Positions 56,810-64,000 of a stretch of DNA of 64,000 nucleotides are shown here, in pieces; positions within the stretch are counted from its first letter, which is position 1, and each line of letters begins with the position of its first letter. The notes beneath the pieces are model-generated. The model saw only the letters and a program-made list of their open reading frames with translations, made no database searches and was not told where the DNA came from. The stretch is from Protea cynaroides. Its lineage: Eukaryota > Streptophyta > Magnoliopsida > Proteales > Proteaceae. The stretch lies in NCBI GenBank assembly GCA_028583415.1, contig CM053276.1:7408663-7472662 (forward strand), read 5' to 3'. The position numbers were made by a program, and so were the translations under genes.

Positions 56810-57585
56810 TTAGAATGCTTCGTCCAGGTCGGCTAGATGAAGGTCAGCTTGCTTGCTCTTCACTAGGAAATCGTCGATGTACACCTCCATGTTGCAGTCG
56901 ATCTCATCTCTGAATATTTTGTTCACCAACTTCTGATAGGTGGCTCCTGCGTTCTTTAGGCCAAAAGACATGATCGTATAGCAGAAGAGCCCCTGGTTGG
57001 TGATGAAGGAGGTGCACTCCTCATCGGACTTCTTCTTCTTGATCTGGTTGTACCCTGATGAGTATGCGTCAAGGAAACTGAGATGCTTGTGTCCGGCCGT
57101 GGCATTTATCAACTGGTCTATATGGGGCAGTGGATAGCTGTCTTTCGGGCAAGCTTTGTTGAGGTCGATGAAGTCTATGCAGATCCTCCACTTTTCGCTT
57201 GTTTTGGGCACCATGACCATGTTCGCCAACCAGTCGGGATAAACCACCTCACGTATGAAGCCGGCCCTTAATAATTTCTGGACCTCCTCGTCTATAGCCG
57301 ACTGATGGGCAGGCATAAAACTCCTCTTCTTCTACATGATCAGACGGTGCTGGGGTCCACCACAAGGTGGTGCTCAATGACTTCTCTTGGGATGCCTGGC
57401 ATCTTAGAGGCCGACCAAGCGAACACATCGAGGTTCTGCCTCAGGAACCCGACCAACTGTTCTTTCCTATCATCAGGTAGCAAGGAGCCGACTTGGAATG
57501 TCTTCTCTAGTTGCGTCCGCCACCGAGATTTGTTGTAACTCTTCTGTTGATTTTCCCCTGTTTGGTAGATCGATGTCTCGGACAT
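56810..57585 (-). pseudogene. Reverse transcriptase core of element 2
   Basis: DVFAWSASKMPGIP and EHHLVVDP (shifted frame), then WRICIDFIDLNKACPKDSYP, LSFLDAYSSGYNQI, MSFGLKNAGATYQK and VYIDDFLVK. The catalytic box is YIDD. One residue is inserted in the DAYSGYNQ motif, and a frame change sits near 57330. Confidence 0.88.
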
Positions 57586-58432
57586 CCACTATGTGAACAG
57601 GGGCTGTCTTCAAAGCTCTCTGGCTGTTTCTTAGCTCTGTAGGATACCATCTTCTTGAGACCACCTGGTCGGCTCTACATTCTCCAACCCCATTCTCTAT
57701 GGGGAATTTCATTACTAGGTAGTAGGTGGGCATGCACGCCCTGAGCTTGTTTAATTACGGACGGTTGAGTATCACATTGTAGTTTGACGATCGGTCTACT
57801 ACCATGAATTCAACCATCACTCGCTGCTATTTGGGTTTTTGTCTGAGCATTACAGGCAGCTGGATGCCTCTTCTCACTGTCACTAGATCCCCAGAAAAAC
57901 TGTTGAGGTCGAAGGTGATGGGATGGAGCTGGTCGTCCCCTATCTGCATCCTCTGGTACGCGTGGTAGAATATGATATCTACCAAGCTCCCTGTGTCCAT
58001 TAGGCACTTGGCCACATCAAAGTATCCGACCCCAGCAGTGAAGACAATGGCATCTTTATGGGGAACTGCCACGTTGACTAGGTCCTTGTCGCTAAAGGTG
58101 ATGATTTCTCCAGTTCTTGCCTTTTTGGAAGGCCACTCAGTTTTTTCTACCAGGCGGGAATAGGCTTTGGCTGACCTGTTAGACGTATTCCCAGCGACTG
58201 GTCCTCCTATGATAGTGAGGACTGTCTTTCCTAGAGCTTTGGATCCCTTGGTAATGGCATAGACGATGCTGTCACCTGGAATTTGCAACCCGGTACTTGT
58301 GCGGGGTCGGTTCTCTGGAGGAGGGCTAGCTATGAAATGTCGACTAAACAGGTGTCTTTTCGACGCCCAGCGGGACCTCCGCTTACTTCTCCCCATCCTC
58401 CCAGACTCTAGCTGGTTCAGAAAGGGACCCAA
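57586..58432 (-). pseudogene. Aspartic protease of element 2
   Basis: CLMDTGSLVDIIFYHAYQRM carries the DTGS active site; ITFSDKDLVNVAVPHKDA precedes it. Downstream a stop after QKPK and a new frame (57473-57733) with YYLVMKFPIENGVGECRADQ lead towards RT. Confidence 0.82.
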
Positions 58433-58439
58433 ACTGGAT

Positions 58440-60314
58440 GTGTTGTCTACTGCCTAGTTGTTCCTTTACCGGTACTCTGGTTGCCTTTTCTTCAGATGAG
58501 CTTCTGAACGAGCCAAACTGAATAGCACCCACCCACTGCCTCGGCGCAGCTGAACCTCTTTCTGGATCTCTGTCATCTCTTAGAACGGTGTTAGGATCCT
58601 CACCTGCTTCCGTTCGGTAGTCATTGAGTTGTGGGTTCCTTGGAAGTGGAGGGGGTAGATCGCGATTTCACCAAGGAGGTGTTGGTCCCCTGCCAGCATC
58701 TCTGACGAAATTGCGATAGTAACTTCGCCTGATGAGATCTTTGATTTCCCCTTTCAAGTACTTGCACTCATCTGTGTCGTAGCCGTATTCATGATGGAAG
58801 TGATAGTATCTAGAGCGGTCTTTATTCCTTCCTTCATCGAGCGGCTTTAGAGGTGGTCGAATGTTTCGATCATTTTTTATTACCTCCAAAATTTCCATCA
58901 TCGAGGTGGTTAGCGAAGTATAGTAATCAAAGGTTTTATACGGATGCCGGTTCCCCTGACCTTTGCAGGACCTTTGCTTCTTAGGGTCACTGGTGCTTTG
59001 GGTCTGATACGTAAGTTCGGGCCTCTTTTTGTCAGCCTGCTTCTGATCGACCTTCAAATTGTTGACCGCATTGTTTCTCTGGGCCTTGGTAGTATCATCG
59101 GCTGAAGCGTACTTCTCGCATCTGGAGAGCAGGTCATCCAAGGTCTTTAGAGGCTTTTTGGCAAGGGACCAACAAAGCTATTCATCTGTCACTCTGGCCT
59201 GCAGACTAGACATGTGTACCGCCGGCTCGACATCCTTAATCTTCAGCACCTCCACATTGAAGCATTTAATGAAGTCTCGCAGGGATTTATTTTTCTGCTA
59301 CTTTACCATCGATAGGTGGTAGGATGTCTTATTGCGCACTCGACTTGCTTAGAAGTGCATTAGGAACTTGTTCAATAGCTACTCGAACGAGGTGATGCTC
59401 CTCGAAAACAAGTTGTTAAACCATGTGCTGGTACGACCTCTGAGTGTCGAAGGAAACGCTCGGCAGATCAGGCTATCGCTGAGCAGGTAGAAAAGTGTCG
59501 TGGAGACGAACGCATCTAAATGCTATTCGGGGTCGGTTGGTCCATTGTAGGAATCCGGAACTGGCATCTTAAAATTCTCAGGAGGAGCCCTCATGATTTC
59601 ATCAGAAATTGTTGTGAAGGCCGTATAGGCGGTCCTCTGTGGGACGGCTCGGTTTTGTTCCACTTGTTGGAGCCGAGTAGCCAATTCCAACAACTGTCTT
59701 TTGACTTTCGACTGGGGAGCTGTCGGCGGAGGTGCCACTGCTATGGTCTGTGTCTCCAAGTTCACTCGTTGCTGGAAAAGGGCATCAAGGAAGGACCTCG
59801 CATCCCTCTCGGGCTGAAGATGCGGACCACGTATGCCCTGCGCTTCGTAGTGGTCGGTCAATTGGTTTCCAAGAAAGGATCCTGCCGCGCTCCTAGCTGG
59901 CACGCCAGGAGCCCTGCTGCGATCATGAGATCTGACAGGGGGATGGTGATTATTTGGTGTTGCTTGGGCTGATCTCACCGGTGTAGGGTGGTGATCGGCC
60001 GAGTTTGCTACTAGTGGTGTACTCGGCCCTGGCATGGGCGGAGGGTTAACGGCTGCCCCTCCGACTGCCGAGTTGCTTGCTTGAGCTGCTCTCAGTGTTT
60101 GAGCCAACTGATTGATCTGCTATCTCAACTCGTCGAATTGTTGCTGAGTCACATACTGAGGAGGAGGCGGCGGAGGCACTGCTGTCGTTGGAGAGGGTGC
60201 TGGCGTCGGGGTATGATTTACTCCGGCCATACTGGCACTGTTGTCTTCCTGAACTTGGACAGAGGGTTTGGAAGCTAGCTGTGAAGGCTGAGCATGAGTC
60301 CTCCGGTGGGCCAT
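58440..60314 (-). pseudogene. Gag of element 2
   Basis: The ATG at 60314 gives MAHRRTHAQPSQLASKPSV, then a Pro-rich stretch, a coiled segment (LLELATRLQQVEQNRAV) and the gag core (FKMPVPDSYNGPTDPE, AFPSTLRG, WFNNL). A zinc-finger-like RYYHFHHEYGYDTDEC follows, in which the first Cys is replaced by Tyr. All of it is in one frame with about six stops (for example at 60120 and 59523). Confidence 0.83.
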
Positions 60315-60367
60315 CGAAAGTGGTTGAGATTTTTCGTATGCTTTCTGCTAAACTCAGTCAAGAGGGG

Positions 60368-60385
60368 CCACGGTGGGCGCCAAAC
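60368..60385 (-). other. Primer-binding site of element 2
   Basis: On the minus strand TGGCGCCCACCGTGG starts after the LTR end ATAACA and three spacer bases, the same primer type as in element 1. Confidence 0.85.
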
Positions 60386-61085
60386 TGTTACAGTTGGAAA
60401 TCTTCCCGTCGGTCTGCGATCCGAGCTACCTGCAATCACAGAAGTTAAACAGGGAGTTGGGCGACTAAGCCCCAAGTACACTCAGATGCCTAAGTCAGAT
60501 TCCCAATGTAAACAATTAAGAGATAGCAAGAAGCTATATCTAGTTCAGAGAAAGAGGGGATCGATGAGAGAGTTTGAGCATAAGAAGAAGGAAAGAGTGA
60601 ATAGTGAGATTGTGAATGTCCTTTACCTTGAGAAATCGTCCTCTACTTATAGAGGTTGGGAAGAAGCATGGAAGTACCAAGACTCAGGGAAGTAGATCGC
60701 CAATAGGACTGTCAGGAGTCACTCTGAGGGATGTCCAGGTCATAGACTCCGAGTAGGTGTAGGAGACTGTAGCCAAGGAAGCTAAGTCGGTCAGCAACAA
60801 GAGAGACACGTGTCACTATATGAGTGGTCGTATTTTTGCGAAGATCGACATCATGTCTTACTATGAGAAGGACTCCTATGACGAAATCCAATCACCTTAA
60901 GTCTCTGGACTCCGACCAGGAGACGTAACACAGTAGGATTATGCCTCCGACCAGGCGCCTTGTCCCGATAGGACTTTGACTCCGAGCATGCAAGACCGAG
61001 TGCTACATTGTTCGTTTGGTTGACCTAGACGACTTTGGGTGCCACGTGTAAGATTTTAATTGGATGTTGTTTTTCCCCCATAACA
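60386..61085 (-). repeat. 5' LTR of gypsy element 2
   Basis: 700 bp, TGTTAC to ATAACA, paired with 44899-45599 and followed by the GATAT target duplication. Confidence 0.92.
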
Positions 61086-61090
61086 GATAT

Positions 61091-62828
61091 AGTATTCCAA
61101 AACCAACAGAGAGAGATAGAACGAACAGAAAGTTAGAAGAAGAGTCCAATTAAAAGTCAGAAACCAACACCAGTTGCAAGAATATCTCAGGAAAAGGAAA
61201 CCAACTTACTTGCAGAAGAGAAGACCCAGAAACCAACATCACCCCATTTCAAAAGAAACTTATGAAAAATGGATCATCTCAAACCCAAATAATTAAAACT
61301 CGCTCTCACAAAAATAGGATTAAGTCAATAACATATGAACACACATAAAAAAAAAATTCAATGGGGAAAACCAAAACCCCAATATGCACTTGCACATTCC
61401 CCAATGAACAAAAATAAAAGGGGAATTTGCCACTCTCAATGATCCCGGCTCAAGGCGGTCTCTTTTTTACCCAATTCCTGTTGGGGATAGAAGTGCAAGC
61501 AAGAAAAGAAGAGCTAAACAAACAATTACACAAATACAAGGATTTACCGTGGTTCAGCACCCAATGCGGAATACCTACATCCACCTCGGTGAATCAAAGA
61601 ATTTCTTATTCACCAAGAAAGCTCACCTCTCTCCACCTCAGAAAGTGATGCTCGTTGTCATTTTCCTCTCTTCCCAACTCTCAAAATTAAGGAAACCCCA
61701 CAAAGACAATATATGCTCCCAACCACAAAGACAATATACAGGCTCCCAAAAAAACTCTACTCCCACACAATTACTATAAGACCCACATTCCAAAATCCCG
61801 CCTAACTTGGATTTCAACACGTGGCAAGTCTTTCTACTGTCGATGCGATGGACGCAACACCGGAATAGGTTTTAACATTTGAGATGGTAAGTGTGTCTTA
61901 ACTTAATTATGTTTGAGCACCATAAAAACCAATAAAGAAAGCCTCAGATAAACCTAATCAGCAGGGCAAGCTGGGTTTATCCGGACTCACCCTGTCTGGA
62001 CAGAGTCTTTTGTCAGACCTTGCTGTCAGACACCCAAACTGTGGTCCGGGTATAAAACCAACCAATGGGACCCTCGAATTAAAATCCAACATATTATTAA
62101 TTAAGGTATCAATAATCCTTATGTAATTAAAGCAGGAGCCACTATGAAAGAGGTTTAACCACACACTAACAAGAAGGGGATGGAAGGAGGGTATGAGGTG
62201 ACACTTGTCACCCCAAGTAACCAACTCCCACTAGAAGTAGGAGTTACTCCTCCCTTGTGTGGGACTAACAAGACACCTATCAGGTGGGACCCCCTTCCCA
62301 TGGAAGGTGGGGTTGCACCATGTGAGGACAAAGATTGTTGGATTTGGGAAGTCGCCACCTAGATTAAGGTCTAGGACCTCAGAAATGTATGATCTCACCC
62401 CAAGGTAAGACTTCAATTGACTCATGACCTTTAGATTGGATTTCTAGTCCATCAGAGGTTGGGTAAGCGTCAGGTTACGATTATGGGAAGGGATTAGGCA
62501 CCCAAACCGCCCGATCAAAATCGGTCTCCTATACCTTTCCTATGCTTGACTCTATCTATTAAACCGAACCAAACCAAGTGGTTTGATATCCTTAAACCGA
62601 ATCTGGATCCACCAGATTGCCTACGTATCATGGATTTCTTTCGAAAATCAGGTTCACCATCGTAGTTTAAGTGTGATTAAAGTTTATGATTGTAATTTAT
62701 GCTTGTGCATGATTAAGTTCATTGTTCAAGAAGAAAATTATGCTTGAAATGATGAGAAACCCTATGGGTTAGGATCTGAATAGTTCATGCGGACTGATAA
62801 ATAATCCTGATGGATCTAAGAATGGATA
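61091..62828. other. Repeat-derived DNA, no gene recognised
   Basis: The stretch 61540-61610 (GATTTACCGTGGTTCAGCACC, then CCTACATCCACC) resembles a motif common in plant copia LTRs. Around 62340-62640 are GTCGCCACCTAG, GGGATTAGGCACCC and GCCTACGTATCATGG, words typical of plant LTR elements. No ends or target duplications were found, so these are probably old fragments. Confidence 0.45.
61777..62150 (+). mobile_element. Possible divergent start of a Tekay-type LTR
   Basis: TATAAGACCCACATTCC and CAAGTCTTTCTACTGTCGATG resemble the first 100 bases of the LTR family (TGTAAGACCCACACTCC, AGGTCTTCC). A GTCTGGACAGAG / TGTCAGACC hairpin-rich part follows, as in other copies. The right end is not seen. 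Confidence 0.3.
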
Positions 62829-64000
62829 TGTAACACCCCAATTCTGATCCAACCAGAATGGTGTGAGTGAACCGTCATTGAACCAACGGTTCACACCAGG
62901 ATCTCGAATAGGCCGTGTCCACTCATACAAACCATTACACATAACCACAATCAGAATATAATAGTACAGCGGAAGTCTTTTAAATATAATGAACTGAGAA
63001 TCTATCGATAACTTTAAATAAAATATCAAATTATCCAAATCCAAACAATAACTATAATATCATTACATCTCTTTAATCCAATCAAAAATAATAAAAATAA
63101 ATAAAAATCCAATCAAAGGCACACGCAGAAAGGGCACTCGCATGAAGCGTCATGCTCGTCCTCTCCTGCCTGTACATCCAACGCAGCAACACCTCCATAA
63201 GTCGGAGCATTCATGTAGTCATCCACAGTGTAACCTGCATCAACATCTAAAACATGTATATATACAAAGGGTGAGCTCACAACACAGCTCAGTAAGACAA
63301 TCAGACAGTTTCACAATATTATGCATGAGTAACAATCAATTTTATGCTGTGGTCTGGTTTTAAGTTTACAATGTGCTATAGAAAGGTTTGGTGGCCCCCG
63401 CGCACCTCTATACACGAAAGTGTGTGGCACCTCATGGTTCACACCCCCATTGGCCCACATGCACCCATCATGGAATAGAGATAGAGCTAAGATACCCACG
63501 TACCTCCCGATACTCTACCCATACCAAGTACCTAAGCCCCCATCGCCGTGGCTCGCAAACTGGGCTTGCAACTAACCAATCCTATATGTCATCAATGTAT
63601 GCTCTATCCCAGCACAGCCGTCTACGGCATAGAGATAGACCTAAGGCATTCCCACACCTCCCCTGATGCCCTATCCGCAACTAACTCACTAGGATAGAAA
63701 CAATACGCAGGTAGACCCTATCCCAACATAACTCCCTACGGCATAGAGATAGAGCTAAAGCATCGTGGACAAGCCCGCCGACCTCGGAGACCACAAGTGC
63801 CACATAACAATGGCCGGGCCAACATCAATATCGAGACCACAGTACCACGACCTTCCCCGATGCCCCACCCGTACCAAGCATGTTAAGACGTAATACTACA
63901 AAAGGTGCTAATGTGAAGAGCGATCCCAGCCCATGCCCCACTCCACACACTAACGAAAACAATCACATGCCTAACAATCACATCCTATCAATGCATGAAC
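62829..64000 (-). mobile_element. Tekay/Del-type LTR (copy e), inverted, runs off the window
   Basis: The plus-strand start TGTAACACCCCAATTC is the reverse complement of the family's LTR 3' end. The following 1.17 kb matches copy d in reverse: AACCGTTGGTTC hairpin, ATAGAGATAGAGCTAA blocks, CACCTCTATACACGA. It is closest to copy d. The other end and any internal sequence lie beyond the window. Confidence 0.8.

Larger units (their letters stand above)
44899..61085 (-). mobile_element. Ty3/gypsy LTR retrotransposon, Tat lineage (element 2), with nested insertions
   Basis: LTRs of 701 and 700 bp (TGTTAC...ATAACA) with a perfect 5-bp target duplication GATAT (44894-44898, 61086-61090). It has the same plan as element 1: gag-pol on the minus strand, dual RNase H, an antisense plus-strand gene next to the 3' LTR, and the same primer-binding site type. 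Two Tekay/Del-type LTR insertions at 47982-50263 and 53081-55321 inflate it by about 4.5 kb. All frames are broken. Confidence 0.93.

Overview
The window is plant nuclear DNA, almost certainly from a flowering plant with a repeat-rich genome. The evidence is a carboxylesterase of the plant CXE family, a plant RER1-family gene remnant, Ty1/copia and Ty3/gypsy LTR retrotransposons of plant lineages (Tat and Tekay/Del), L1-type LINEs carrying a plant-style C-terminal RNase H, a tRNA-derived SINE, and MITEs with 9-bp target-site duplications. The species cannot be named from the sequence. Only one apparently intact ordinary gene is present (carboxylesterase, 39111-40127, +). No rRNA, functional tRNA or CRISPR array was seen.

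Layout. Positions 1-14835 are a direct tandem duplication of an approximately 8-kb unit (copy 1 at 1-6795, entering from the left; copy 2 at 8037-14835). The unit carries an RER1-family gene on the minus strand whose first coding exon is split by a 2.37-kb solo LTR, plus a 5'-truncated LINE. After duplication, each copy received its own 149-bp MITE at a different site and in opposite orientation. Positions 14836-19244 hold a SINE, a second LINE and small repeats. Positions 19250-25371 are a decayed copia element with two 421-bp LTRs and a TTGAC target duplication. Positions 26142-38396 are a Tat-type gypsy element with gag-pol on the minus strand and a spliced extra gene on the plus strand. 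The carboxylesterase gene follows, with a long-TIR DNA transposon (40363-41523) just beyond its 3' end. Positions 44899-61085 are a second, more decayed Tat-type element with a perfect GATAT target duplication; it was itself invaded twice by Tekay/Del-type LTRs (47982-50263 and 53081-55321). The right edge (62829-64000) enters another LTR of that family in the opposite orientation.

How the parts relate. Both Tat elements share one architecture: LTR, antisense gene under its own internal TATAAGTACC promoter, a minisatellite, then convergent gag-protease-RT-RNase H-second RNase H-integrase, primer-binding site and LTR. Their minisatellites sit at the same place but are unrelated in sequence. 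One LTR family (TGTAAGACCC...GGGGTGTGACA, about 2.2-2.4 kb) accounts for at least five insertions and has broken both the RER1 gene and the second Tat element. In each case the host reading frame or host motif rejoins when the insert and one target duplication are ignored, which gives a clear relative chronology.
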